NCBI GenBank assembly: GCA_027484055.1
Contig: JAIXQH010000031.1
Location: 1-61,001, forward strand
DNA from: Verrucomicrobiaceae bacterium
GTDB lineage: Bacteria > Verrucomicrobiota > Verrucomicrobiia > Verrucomicrobiales > Akkermansiaceae
Reading direction: 5' to 3'
Length of the DNA stretch: 61,001 bases
Shown here: positions 26,046 to 35,700 of the stretch, one piece after another
Position numbering within the stretch: position 1 is the first letter of the stretch
Layout of the letters: every line of letters starts with the position of its first letter
Position numbers and translations under genes: made by a program
The notes under the pieces: model-generated
Told to the model about the DNA's origin: nothing
The model's input: the letters and a program-made list of their open reading frames with translations, nothing else
The model's database searches: none

Positions 26046-26343
26046 GGATCGAATGCCTGTCGTTTATTCGTTCAGCAGGAATGTCCCCAAGGATTTCAAT
26101 CAAAAAATGCTATCATGACTCCAAGATGAAATCCAAGAGTCGTAAGGATCACCCATACAGCATTTTCTAATCCAAATCCCGTCATGACTGACACACTTGC
26201 AATCAATGAAGTTAGCCGCGACGACTCGCTTAACCTATGATCTTGCCATCTGGAGCTTGTTTGGGTGGATACTAGGATTTCGCACGATCCATGAAATCAT
26301 GCGCCTGACACTTATCCGGTAGGTTGACCGAGTATCAGCTCGA

Positions 26344-26985
26344 TTATTCCACCGTCACCCGAGTCCCTAGTTTCACTTTAGAAAAGACAATCGGCATGAT
26401 GGCGCTGGGGCCGCGGATGCAGGCGTGGGAGGCGCGGTAGCGTTTCACTGGGCCGATGTGATGGCCGACGCCGTCGTAGGTGAGGCGCATCCAGTAGCGC
26501 ATTTCGGCGCCTTCGAAGCGGCCACCTTCTGGGACTGGGTCAAGGCCGACTTCGGCATCGCGATTCACGACTTCACCAGCGGCGTCGTAGATTTTCCCAT
26601 ACTTGTTGGATTTTTTATCCACGGTTTTTTCGAGAATGTAAAACACACCCACGGGTGTGGGACGGGAGTCGATTCCTGAGCAAATGGGGTAGTCTAGGAC
26701 CACTTCCTCACCATTCATGAGGTAGCCGCGCTGTTTGGCGAGACTGATGAGGATGGAGGAATTTTCGGGGTTGGTTTGATCGAAGAGCTGGGTATTTTTC
26801 CAGACCGAGTAGGTTTTCGGGTAGGTGGGCTCGGCCTTGAAGTTGTCATAGGAACCCGCTGGGTAGGGATTCACGAAAGTCCCGCCCTTGGTGATGGTTT
26901 CCGGTTTTTTCTGACTGGCGCAGTTCACCATGATGAGGGAGGCGATCGCTACGGCTGCTTGGGAAATAAGGCGAGTGGATGTCAT
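26344..26985 (-). CDS. L,D-transpeptidase (YkuD) family lipoprotein
   Basis: 213 residues from the ATG at 26985. The N-terminus MTSTRLISQAAVAIASLIMV is followed by the lipobox VNCAS, so the mature protein is probably lipidated at Cys22. The YkuD domain has ILISLAKQRGYLMNGEEVV, the TPVGVFYILEK turn and the active-site region YRASHACIRGPSAIM. Most family members have SHGCIR; here the glycine is alanine, while His and the nucleophile Cys are kept. It would cross-link peptidoglycan or attach proteins to it. Divergent from queA. Confidence 0.85.
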   Translation of the reverse strand: MTSTRLISQAAVAIASLIMVNCASQKKPETITKGGTFVNPYPAGSYDNFKAEPTYPKTYSVWKNTQLFDQTNPENSSILISLAKQRGYLMNGEEVVLDYPICSGIDSRPTPVGVFYILEKTVDKKSNKYGKIYDAAGEVVNRDAEVGLDPVPEGGRFEGAEMRYWMRLTYDGVGHHIGPVKRYRASHACIRGPSAIMPIVFSKVKLGTRVTVE

Positions 26986-27098
26986 GGAGTCAGCGGGAAG
27001 TAGGTGAAAAGCGGGAAGAATGCAACCCTTGGATTTGGATTCCGCCAACGCGGCGTTCTCATCTTGCCGGCGGCGGGTCAAACACATACCCATTTGGA

Positions 27099-28091
27099 AT
27101 GTCGCTTCGAACCAAGGATTTTGCTTACGAATTGCCGCAAGAATTGATCGCCGCGCGCCCGCTCGCGGAGCGCTCGGCATCACGGATGATGGTCGTGCAC
27201 CGTGACAGCGGACGGGTGGAGCACCGGATGTTCCGCGATTTTCCTGAGTTTTTACGGCCGGATGACTTGGTGGTGCTGAATGACACGAAGGTCATACCAG
27301 CGCGGGTGATGTCAGATGACGGGAGGATCGAGCTGCTTTGCTTGGATCGGCTATCACCGCTAGAATGGCGCTGCCTAGTGCATCCGGGAAAGCGGATGAG
27401 ACTGGGCAAAACGCTCATTGTCGCCGGAATTACGGGCACGGTGACGGAAGTTTTTGAAAATGGGGACCGCTTGATCCAGTGGGAGCAGGTGGTGGACTTG
27501 GACACGCACGGGCATCTTGCCTTACCGCACTACATGGGTCGGGAGGATGAAATGGCGGATCGTGAGCGCTACCAAACAGTGTTCGCCAAGGAAGAAGGAG
27601 CCATCGCCGCACCGACGGCTGGCTTGCATTTTACCCCGGAGATGCTGGCGGAGATCCGCCATGCATTTCTCACGCTACATGTGGGTGTGGGGACCTTCCG
27701 GCCGGTGAGTGTGGAGGTGGTGGCAGACCATGTGATGCATTCCGAGCGCTATGTGATCAGTGCGAAAACGGCGCAAGAGGTGAACTCCGCTGGCCGGGTA
27801 GTCGCAATCGGCACCACGGTGACGCGGGTGCTAGAGTCGCTGCGCCTGCCAGCGGGTGGAGGCCGGATTGCAGAAGGAGAGCAGCGCGGGGAGACGGCTA
27901 TTTTCCTGCACCCGCCTTACCAGTATGGGGTGGTTGGTGCCTTACTGACGAATTTTCATTTACCCGAGAGCACCCTGATCATGCTGGTAAGCGCCTTCGC
28001 GGGGCAGGATTTGGTGATGGAGGCCTATCGCAAGGCCGTGGAGCAACGCTATCGATTTTTCAGCTATGGCGATTGCATGTTGCTGGTGTGA
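27099..28091 (+). CDS. queA: S-adenosylmethionine:tRNA ribosyltransferase-isomerase
   Basis: 330 residues from the ATG at 27099; the longer frame from 26979 overlaps the divergent lipoprotein start and lacks similarity. The start MSLRTKDFAYELPQELIA is typical. Other family blocks are DDLVVLNDTKVIPAR, DRERYQTVFAKEEGAIAAPT followed by AGLHFT, and LLTNFHLPESTLIMLVSAF, ending YRFFSYGDCMLL. QueA adds the epoxycyclopentane moiety to tRNA in queuosine synthesis. No other queuosine gene is nearby. Exonuclease III follows after 18 bp, so the two are probably co-transcribed. Confidence 0.95.
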   Translation: MSLRTKDFAYELPQELIAARPLAERSASRMMVVHRDSGRVEHRMFRDFPEFLRPDDLVVLNDTKVIPARVMSDDGRIELLCLDRLSPLEWRCLVHPGKRMRLGKTLIVAGITGTVTEVFENGDRLIQWEQVVDLDTHGHLALPHYMGREDEMADRERYQTVFAKEEGAIAAPTAGLHFTPEMLAEIRHAFLTLHVGVGTFRPVSVEVVADHVMHSERYVISAKTAQEVNSAGRVVAIGTTVTRVLESLRLPAGGGRIAEGEQRGETAIFLHPPYQYGVVGALLTNFHLPESTLIMLVSAFAGQDLVMEAYRKAVEQRYRFFSYGDCMLLV

Positions 28092-28109
28092 AATGGGAGG
28101 ATCACGGCG

Positions 28110-28868
28110 ATGAAGTTACTTTCGTGGAATGTGAATGGCCTGCGCGCGGTGCTGGGCAAGGGCTTCGGTGAGTTTGTAAAAACGGAAAACCCGGGCATTT
28201 TGTGCCTGCAGGAGACCAAGGCACGGCCAGAGCAGGTGCCGCTGCCACCGGTGCTGGAGGGGTATCACGCCTATTGGAATTCGGCAGAAAAACCGGGTTA
28301 TTCAGGGGTGGCGGTCTTCACCCGCGAGGAGCCGCTGGAGGTGCATGTGGGACTGGGAGCTGAGGAGCACGATCGCGAGGGACGAGTCCTGACTCTGGAA
28401 TATGCGGATTTCATCCTGGTGAATGTTTACACGCCCAATGCACAAGATGAGCTCAAGCGGCTGCCGTATCGACTGAGCTGGGACGAGGCGTTTCGGCGGC
28501 ATTGCGCGGGTCACGCCATGAAAAAACCGGTGATTTTCTGCGGCGATCTGAATGTGGCGCACCAGGAAATCGATCTATCGCGGCCCAAGGAGAATCGGAA
28601 AAATCCAGGTTTCTCGGATGAAGAGCGCTCGAGTTTCCAAGAACTACTGGATGCGGGGTTCGTGGATACCTTTCGCCATCATTTCCCGGACTTGAAGGAT
28701 GCCTACTCGTGGTGGTCGTATCGCGCGGGGGCAAGACCACGGAACATCGGCTGGAGAATCGATTATTTCGGGGTTTCGACGCCGTTTATCAACCGGGTGA
28801 TTTCCGCAGAGATTTTACCGCATGTGCATGGCTCGGACCATTGCCCGGTGGGTATCGTGCTCGGGTGA
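28110..28868 (+). CDS. xth: Exodeoxyribonuclease III (AP endonuclease)
   Basis: 252 residues, full length for the ExoIII/ExoA group. Motifs run in order: MKLLSWNVNGLRAVLGKGF, the metal-binding glutamate in LCLQETKARPEQ, YSGVAVFTR, VNVYTPNAQDELKRLPYR, the catalytic FCGDLNVAHQEIDLSRPKEN, SWWSYRAGARPRNIGWRID and the C-terminal VHGSDHCPVGIVL. It removes abasic sites and blocked 3' ends. Convergent with rsmI, with only 2 bp between stop codons. Confidence 0.96.
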   Translation: MKLLSWNVNGLRAVLGKGFGEFVKTENPGILCLQETKARPEQVPLPPVLEGYHAYWNSAEKPGYSGVAVFTREEPLEVHVGLGAEEHDREGRVLTLEYADFILVNVYTPNAQDELKRLPYRLSWDEAFRRHCAGHAMKKPVIFCGDLNVAHQEIDLSRPKENRKNPGFSDEERSSFQELLDAGFVDTFRHHFPDLKDAYSWWSYRAGARPRNIGWRIDYFGVSTPFINRVISAEILPHVHGSDHCPVGIVLG

Positions 28869-28870
28869 TG

Positions 28871-29566
28871 TCACTCGGCAGCGTGTACCAATAGGACGAT
28901 TTCGCCTTTGGCTGGGTGCGCTTGAAAATAGGCTAACACTTCCAGCGCCGTGCCGCGGTGGTAGGTTTCAAATTTCTTGGTGAGCTCACGCGCGACGCAG
29001 GTGCGTGCGGCGGGGTCGATCTCACTGAGGATTTCCAAGGTGGAGAGGATGCGATGCGGGGACTCAAAAAAGATCCCTGTTTCTCCCGATGCCAGAGCCG
29101 CGCTGAGTGCGCTGCGGCGTTTTCCCGATTTCACCGAGAGAAAGCCACCGAAGCGGAAAGCATGACAGGGAAAACCCGAGCCGATGAGCGCGGTGATGAC
29201 TGCCGACGGCCCCGGGAGGACTTCCAGGGGGGTGCCCGACTCGATGCAGGCTTGGACTAGACGGTAGCCAGGATCCGAGATTCCTGGCATGCCGGCATCG
29301 CTGATGACGGCGATGGTCTCGCCTGCACGGGCTGCAGCGATGAGGTCCGGCGCTCGGCGAGCTTCATTGTGTTCATGGAGAGAAACGAGGGGTTTCCCAG
29401 TGATCCCATGGTGTGCGAGCAGCTGTCCGGAGTGCCGGGTGTCTTCGCAGGCGATGCGGTCGGCACTCCGGAGAATTTCTAGAGCGCGGAGGGTGATATC
29501 ACTAAGGTTCCCAATCGGCGTAGGGACCAAGATGATGCGACCGGAGATTTCTGGGGTATTTTCCAT
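28871..29566 (-). CDS. rsmI: 16S rRNA (cytidine1402-2'-O)-methyltransferase
   Basis: 231 residues. It shows the tetrapyrrole-methylase fold signature of RsmI: GRIILVPTPIGNLSDITLRA, ACEDTRHSGQLLAHHGI, LVSLHEHNEARRAP, IAVISDAGMPGISDPGYRLV, LEVLPGPSAVITALIGSGFP and RTCVARELTKKFETYHRG. The family is often near 280 residues; this one lacks the usual C-terminal extension. It starts 3 bp after the thioesterase stop, the last gene of a fabF-thioesterase-rsmI operon. Confidence 0.94.
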   Translation of the reverse strand: MENTPEISGRIILVPTPIGNLSDITLRALEILRSADRIACEDTRHSGQLLAHHGITGKPLVSLHEHNEARRAPDLIAAARAGETIAVISDAGMPGISDPGYRLVQACIESGTPLEVLPGPSAVITALIGSGFPCHAFRFGGFLSVKSGKRRSALSAALASGETGIFFESPHRILSTLEILSEIDPAARTCVARELTKKFETYHRGTALEVLAYFQAHPAKGEIVLLVHAAE

Positions 29567-29569
29567 GGC

Positions 29570-29995
29570 TTAGGCGGTCTTCTGCGCCGCCTCCAAGGCG
29601 GTCCGCTCAAGATCAGAAAGCGGCACGGGGCAGCCCAGTTGATCGACCCGGACTGTGGTCATGGAGCCAAGTGCAGCGATTTCTCCCGTCGCGTTCTGGA
29701 CCTCGAAGTCCCAAGTGACCGAAGTGGTGCCAAGGCGAGAAATGGTCAGGAGAATTTCATAGGGATCGTCAAAATGGAAGGGACGCTTGAAGTCGCAGCT
29801 CACTTTCACCCGTGGCCAACCGCCCTGGGCACGGTCGAAGACTAGCAGGCCGAGCGAGTGTAAAAACGCATGCTCGGCCTTCTCGACGTAAGTGAAGACG
29901 TTCGGAAAATGCATCCATCCACTGGCATCTGTGTCGCCAAATGCAACTTGGCCGACTTGTCGATACAGCGGATTTTCCATCGGAGTCTTACTCAA
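29570..29995 (-). CDS. Acyl-CoA thioesterase, hotdog fold (YbgC/FadM type)
   Basis: 141 residues. The 4HBT motif is VAFGDTDASGWMHFPNVFTY, with the catalytic aspartate in DTDASG, followed by EKAEHAFLHSLGL and VSCDFKRPFHFDDPYEILL. The gene overlaps the 3' end of fabF by 8 bp if it starts at 29995; a second ATG (MENPLYRQ) at 29980 would avoid the overlap. Its position after fabF suggests release of an acyl chain from CoA or ACP, but the substrate is unknown. Confidence 0.88.
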   Translation of the reverse strand: MSKTPMENPLYRQVGQVAFGDTDASGWMHFPNVFTYVEKAEHAFLHSLGLLVFDRAQGGWPRVKVSCDFKRPFHFDDPYEILLTISRLGTTSVTWDFEVQNATGEIAALGSMTTVRVDQLGCPVPLSDLERTALEAAQKTA

Positions 29996-31235
29996 ACTTG
30001 CTCACGAGCACGGAGGCATTATGACCGCCGAAGCCGAAGCTGTTGCTGAGGGCGACGGTGATCGGCACCTCGCGTGCGACATTGGGGACCACATCCAGAT
30101 CGCACTCAGGATCTTGGTCTTCAACATTGATCGTCGGTGGGATGATGCCGTCCTTGATGGCCATGATACTGGCGATGAGTTCGACACCGCCAGCCGCTCC
30201 GAGCATGTGGCCGGTCATGGATTTCGTCGAGCTGACGAGCAGTCCATTCGTGGCATAGTCGCCGAAGGCGAGCTTGATGGCTTTCGTTTCCGCGACATCG
30301 CCGAGGCCGGTGGAGGTGGCGTGAGCGTTCAGGTAGCCGACGTCTTCTGGATTCTTTTTGCCATGCTTCAAGGCCATCTGGATGGCGTAGGCGGGACCGC
30401 TACCATCTGGGGATGGAGCGCTGAGGTGATAGGCGTCTGCGCTCACGCCGTAGCCGATGAGCTCTGCATAAATTTTCGCGCCGCGCTTTTTCGCATGTTC
30501 GAGTTCTTCGATGACGACGACCCCCGCACCTTCACCCATGACAAATCCGTCGCGATTCACATCAAACGGGCGAGAGGCGCGCTCAGGCTCGTCATTTCGA
30601 GTGCTGAGCGCTTTCATGTTGGCAAAGCCCGAAAGTCCCATCGGCAAGATCGCTGCTTCTGCACCCCCGCAGAGGAATGCGTCGGCGTCGCCGAATTTGA
30701 TGATGCGCCAAGCTTCACCGATGTTGTGGTTGGAGGTCGCACAAGCGGTGACGATGACCATGTTTGGCCCGAGAAGGCCATATTCCATGGAAATGATGCC
30801 ACTGGCGATGTTGGAAATCATCATTGGAATCGTGAACGCGGAAACCCGCTTACTTCCTTTTTCTAAATAAGTCGTGTGTTCGCGCTCCAACGTGGAAAGC
30901 CCGCCGATGCCACTGCCGACCATGACGCCGAAACGCCGTGGATCGATTTTAGAAACATCCACGCCGCAGTCTTCCATGGCCATTTTCGACGCGGCGACGG
31001 CGAACTGCACGTAGCGGTCCGAACGGCGAGCATCCTTGGGCACGCCGAAGTAGCCGTCGGCATTGAAGTTCTTGATCTCGCCGGCGATTTTGCAATCGAA
31101 GGGCGTAGAATCAATGTTGGTGATGGTAGAAATGCCACTGCGACCCTGCTTTAGACCCTCCCAAGTGGTGTCCAAGTCATTGCCTAGTGGTGTAATGCAT
31201 CCGATTCCGGTGATGACGACGCGTCGTTCGCTCAT
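29988..31235 (-). CDS. fabF: Beta-ketoacyl-ACP synthase II
   Basis: 415 residues, full length for FabF. MSERRVVITGIGCITPLGND opens the first thiolase-like half. The active-site cysteine is in MVIVTACATSNHNIGEAW, and the two histidines are in LNAHATSTGLGDVAETKAIK and STKSMTGHMLGAAGGVELI. The usual NAHGTST is NAHATST here. It ends VALSNSFGFGGHNASVLVSK. It extends fatty acids by condensation with malonyl-ACP. No acpP or fabD gene is adjacent in this window, so it may be a second copy dedicated to another pathway (inference). Confidence 0.93.
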   Translation of the reverse strand: MSERRVVITGIGCITPLGNDLDTTWEGLKQGRSGISTITNIDSTPFDCKIAGEIKNFNADGYFGVPKDARRSDRYVQFAVAASKMAMEDCGVDVSKIDPRRFGVMVGSGIGGLSTLEREHTTYLEKGSKRVSAFTIPMMISNIASGIISMEYGLLGPNMVIVTACATSNHNIGEAWRIIKFGDADAFLCGGAEAAILPMGLSGFANMKALSTRNDEPERASRPFDVNRDGFVMGEGAGVVVIEELEHAKKRGAKIYAELIGYGVSADAYHLSAPSPDGSGPAYAIQMALKHGKKNPEDVGYLNAHATSTGLGDVAETKAIKLAFGDYATNGLLVSSTKSMTGHMLGAAGGVELIASIMAIKDGIIPPTINVEDQDPECDLDVVPNVAREVPITVALSNSFGFGGHNASVLVSKFE

Positions 31236-31393
31236 AAATTAGTGAGAAAACTTTGAAGTGAGACGGACGAGGGCGCAAGCCTCATGATGAGCGACTTATC
31301 GGCCGCCGCAGCAATGAGGAAACTTGCGGAATGGTGGCCGACCAGAAAGCATGCAGGCCGAGAGACGCCAAAAGCCGCCATCGTTCCCATTTC

Positions 31394-32068
31394 ATGAAAA
31401 TCACCCGAACCCTCGCCACCTGCGCCACACCTGACGGAGCACGACTGACTCTCCACGAACACGATGGGCAATTTTTCCTCAAAGTCGCTGGACTTCAGCT
31501 GATGAGCACAACGGCGTCTTCTTCGGAGGAGGAAATGGCTGAGCTATCTTGCGCAAACTTGCCCAAGCGGCCACGCATCCTTATCGGCGGGCTGGGCTTT
31601 GGATTTACGCTGAAACGGGTGCTCGCGCTGACAGGGGCGGACGCCATCGTGGATGTTGCGGAACTTCTACCTGAAATCGTGGCTTGGAATCGTGAATTCC
31701 TAGGTGAGGTGAATGGCCGCTTGCTAGATGATCATCGGGTGAGAATCCATGTGCGCGATGTCTATGAGATCATTGATCGCTGTGGAGAGGACCGCTATGA
31801 CGCAATTTTACTCGATGTGGACAATGGGCCGGACCCGTTTGTGCAAAAAGGAAATGAACGCCTATATGCGCGACCTGGCATTTTAAGAATCAAAAATGCT
31901 CTACAGCCAGGAGGGCGGGTTATTTTTTGGTCAGCGCATCCAGACAAGTCATTTGCACGCTCCTTGGAGGGTCTCTTCAGACATGTCGAATGCATTCCTG
32001 CCAAGGCGTATCCTAAGGCCAAGCGCTTCACCCACACCTTGTTCGTGGCCGATCAACATGGCGGCTAA
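31394..32068 (+). CDS. Spermidine synthase-like methyltransferase-fold protein
   Basis: 224 residues from the ATG at 31394 (MKITRTLATCATPDGARLTL); the frame is open further upstream without similarity. The Rossmann motif is PRILIGGLGFGFTLKRVLAL, followed by the acidic VDVAELLPEIVAWNREFLG, the LLDDHRVRIHVRDVYEII block and DAILLDVDNGPDPFV. It resembles the SpeE family catalytic half. Many such proteins are not true spermidine synthases, and the usual GGGxG is GGLGFG here. The polyamine link to speA, 22 kb away, is only suggestive. Confidence 0.78.
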   Translation: MKITRTLATCATPDGARLTLHEHDGQFFLKVAGLQLMSTTASSSEEEMAELSCANLPKRPRILIGGLGFGFTLKRVLALTGADAIVDVAELLPEIVAWNREFLGEVNGRLLDDHRVRIHVRDVYEIIDRCGEDRYDAILLDVDNGPDPFVQKGNERLYARPGILRIKNALQPGGRVIFWSAHPDKSFARSLEGLFRHVECIPAKAYPKAKRFTHTLFVADQHGG

Positions 32069-32076
32069 ACTCCCAC

Positions 32077-32667
32077 CTACTCTGTGTGCTTCACCAGCCG
32101 GAAACGATCGTGATAAGTGCCGGCATTGTGCTTGCGGCAGCATTCGTAACAAGCGACCGCACGTTTGATCGGTTTCACGCGGCGAACCACCGCAAGGCAG
32201 TTGGCGCAGACATAGGCGTGATTGCGTTTCAACTGGCGACGCTTGAACGGGAGGTTGTGGCAGGAAAGCTCACCCGGGATGCCCAAATCGGCGCAGGCCA
32301 CTTGCCATTCCTGACCGTGCGGCTCAATTCGTCGGCGATTCGACCGCTCATAAGCCACGAGATGTGCGAGCTCATGCTTGAGCGTGCGCCACAGCTCCTC
32401 GGGTTCGCAGGATTTCAGCTTCGGGTTGAGTTCGATGGAGCGATCCGGCCACCATGCGCGGCCAGCGGTGGTCTGCATTCTAGCATTCCAAGAGACCTTT
32501 ACTTTACGAGCCAACTCACTGAGGCCTAGAGATTTTGAGGCTTCCACACACCACGCGGTGAGACCGGGATCATCTTGCGAAGACTTGGAAAAGCGCTTTT
32601 GCGGTGGGCTCACCGGGCGAAACCATGAGGTCCAGCTAAAATCCAACTGCTTCGCAACGCCACGCAT
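32077..32667 (-). CDS. SprT-like zinc metalloprotease-fold protein
   Basis: 196 residues from the ATG at 32667 (MRGVAKQLDFSWTSWFRP). A longer frame runs through the terminator upstream and is unlikely. The domain carries TAGRAWWPDRSIELNPKL, the HExxH site in LKHELAHLVAYERSNR, and PHGQEWQVACADLGI with the third-ligand histidine. A C-terminal zinc-ribbon-like set follows (YVCANC and ACYECC). SprT/Spartan relatives cleave DNA-protein crosslinks in eukaryotes; the bacterial role is unclear. Convergent with the spermidine synthase-like gene. Confidence 0.85.
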   Translation of the reverse strand: MRGVAKQLDFSWTSWFRPVSPPQKRFSKSSQDDPGLTAWCVEASKSLGLSELARKVKVSWNARMQTTAGRAWWPDRSIELNPKLKSCEPEELWRTLKHELAHLVAYERSNRRRIEPHGQEWQVACADLGIPGELSCHNLPFKRRQLKRNHAYVCANCLAVVRRVKPIKRAVACYECCRKHNAGTYHDRFRLVKHTE

Positions 32668-32727
32668 TTTTAGACCCTTACCAACATAAAATACCCTTTG
32701 CAACTGGTGCTTTAACCAAGCCCCAAA

Positions 32728-32758
32728 AAAGGCCACCAAGCGAATCTTGGTGGCCTTT
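32728..32758 (-). terminator. Intrinsic terminator after the M6-like gene
   Basis: A 13-bp perfect stem AAAGGCCACCAAG / CTTGGTGGCCTTT with a 5-nt loop. Read on the minus strand it is followed by a T run (complement of the A tract at 32725-32730). It lies 34 bp past the stop of the 1194-residue gene and just upstream of the SprT-like start. Confidence 0.9.
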
Positions 32759-32791
32759 AAAATCGGGCGATTGGGTGGCTGTTGAAAACAG

Positions 32792-35700
32792 TTACTTGCG
32801 GCGGATGTAGCGTTTCGCGGACTCAGTGGCAGGGGTCTTGTCACGGACTGTGAGCGTCGTGCCGTCGTCACTCACCACGGTGGTGTAGTCACTACCGCTG
32901 AACCAATCCACAAGGTTTGAGGAAACTTCTACGGTGCCAGTGCCTTTCGCAATGGCCAGCGAGTTGTATTTCAATCCGTCGATCACTAGGGTCGTTGGCG
33001 TATCGAATCCAACAACGGACGGTGCCCATTCGAGGCTTCTGCTCGAAATACTGAACGAACCACTCGACGAACTAGTAATTGTGGGAACCGCTGCGGTGCC
33101 AGTGCCGTTGACATTGAAATCAAATGGGCCTGATTTCACGTCATTACTCAGGATTCTGACTGCCGCGCTTCTACCCCTGAGGGCAGTGGGGCTGAAGGTG
33201 ACCGTGAAGGTTGCCGTCCCGGCCGGCGCTACACTTACTGAACTTAAGGCACCAATTTGGAAGTCGGCGTTGGCTTTTCCTGACTTGGTTACGGCGAGTC
33301 CGGTTAACTGGCCTTCACCTCTGTTGGTGATCGTGAAGGTCCGAGTGCTGCCAATCGATCCGACAGGTGCACTGCCAAACGAACGAGTCTCTCTACCATC
33401 TCTCATGGCAGTGGTCCCGGTAGGTTCGCTCACGCTAATGAGTGGTAAGCCGAGCGCGGTACCCCGAAGCGCAATGCTGAAGGTGCTTTCACTCGCGTCA
33501 CTGCTCGTGATGTTGAGCGTAGCGACTTTCGCTCCTGCTACGGTCGGCTTAAAGGTTACGTTAAACGTCATTTCTGTGCCGGCCAATAGGAAGGTCTTAG
33601 GGAGTGCGCTCACGACAAAGTCAGCGAGGTTTGTGCCCTCTTTCTGAAGCGAAATGGCATAAAGGTCTGACGTGCCCTCGTTTTTGATGGTGAATGTCTG
33701 AGCGACGGAGGTAAAGCCGATGGTGGTGTCTGGGAGTGTCGCCGTATAGGCGCCACTTTCGATGTTTGCATCTTGGGTTTTTACCGCAATTTCTTCGGTG
33801 GTGGCTGGAAGTGTTACAGCATCTATGAATACGCGGTCATTTAGGCCACCAAAGGAATCGTCTTTTTGATAAGTCCATTTGAATGTGTGCTGTCCAGCCG
33901 CAACCGGGAATGAGTATTGCTGCCAGTCTTTATTGCCGGAAAGTCCTTGGGTGCCGTCCATATTTTGCTCCACACCGTCGATGTAGAATCTAGCGAAGTC
34001 ATAGCCGGCTTCAGTTGAAACCTTGATGTAGAATGAAGCGGTTCCTTCTACAAATGTGGATGTATATTCGATACCGGCGTTGCTACCGTCTCGCGGTTTG
34101 ATGGCGGCGAGACAGAATGAGCCATCCACTGCATCTAAATTTGAAACAACCCATGAGCTAATGCTTCCGCTCGGCTTTACCCAGCCGTATGGAATGGCTT
34201 GATTTCTGGGGAAAGCGACATCTAAAATGGTAAATGGACTATCGCTATTGTCTACGGCCGGGGCAGACCCTGTCGTCGGCTGGTTCGTCATGCTGGTGAT
34301 ACGTATGGTGTAATCAGCTCCAGGTTTAACGGTCTTTGGGACGGTCCAGTTGAATCGACGAGTGGAAGTCACGACATTATTCGCGATGAGCAACACGGGG
34401 GTGCCTGCCTTGCAGAGTTCTATTCTCACGTTACCGGTAATGTTTGCGCTCCATGTGATTGGGAAAACATTTTGCCAGAATGCAAACTCACCACCATTCG
34501 GGCTGTCGATTAAGATCGTATTTACAGGAACAAAGGGTCCGAAGGCGACGTCTGAGCTGACCGTACCATTCACGGCTACAACTCGCGTTTGGAAGCCAGA
34601 AGCCGTGCCATCAATCCAAGTGGAGCTAGGTTTAGTGTTAGCGGAAAATGAGGGGCGAGTAAGTTTGAACAAATCACCTGCGTCACTCGCGTTACTGTTT
34701 GATCCGAGGATGCTGTTTTCAAGGTTTGAAAGTCCGTCAGCCTGTTCGAGGCTCACGCCGTTGATGTCGCTCGAACTTTGCTGAATGTTACCATTTCTTG
34801 AGTCATCGACATGCCAGACGGCCACGCCCGTATCAAGCGGAGCAGCAATCCATTTACTGGCCGTGCTGCGGTTCTCGACAATGAATGATTCCGTCGCAGA
34901 GCCCGGTTTACGGAAACGTCTAGCCACGCCTGAAGTCGCGGTGGCAGTTGGGAGAGTGGCCGTCTCGATCGTGCTGCTTGTAATCTCTGTGACCGTATTC
35001 CAGCCGACCAAGTTCTTAAAGTGAGGGTTAATGGGCGCCGGACGTCTACCGCCGTTTGCACTGCTGACCGGAATCGCAGGGAGTCCAGGACCCGGGAAGG
35101 CGGTGACGAAGGGTGTTGTTGCTGTCCCGTTGGTGGCTGCGGTCGCTGGAACTGCCGCACTGCCAACGCTGCCGTTACTGCCAGTGCCCATCAGGCAGTA
35201 ATTACCCACTCCCATATTCGGATAGGCGTATAAGTCTGGGAATCCAAGAAGCATCTGGGCATCTTCGTGGCAGAGAGTACCGATGGTGATCGGCGCGGTG
35301 CCAACTGTTCTCAAGGCATACTCTTTAATCTGTCTTGGGCGTGATGCAGTTCCGAATGTGACGGGATTCGTCGACGGATTCGCTACACTGCCCGCATGCG
35401 GCCAAATACCTTGCATGTGTGCTCCTGAATCTGGACTGGAGAGGATGATGTTGGTGACGAGGACTTTGCCTGTCGAATCGACACTTAGAGGCGCGAAGTT
35501 GAATCCTGTCGCCTCTAGCGCGGAAATTGCATCCCGCAGGATGTCTTCCGCTACAGCGCGGGCGTTACTCCTGACCTCGTTGTTGGTGGGGGTATCTTCA
35601 AAGTTGTATGAGGCACGCGAACCAGGCAAGGTGACAATCGGCGTGACGAGCTGGACAAAGTTGAGCCGCCCTGCGGACTGCTCAGAGAAATAATTATTCA

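Noticed and set aside
29892..30866. 324-residue ORF antisense to fabF
   Set aside because: It is a shadow of fabF, with no conserved motifs, overlapping a certain gene over its full length.
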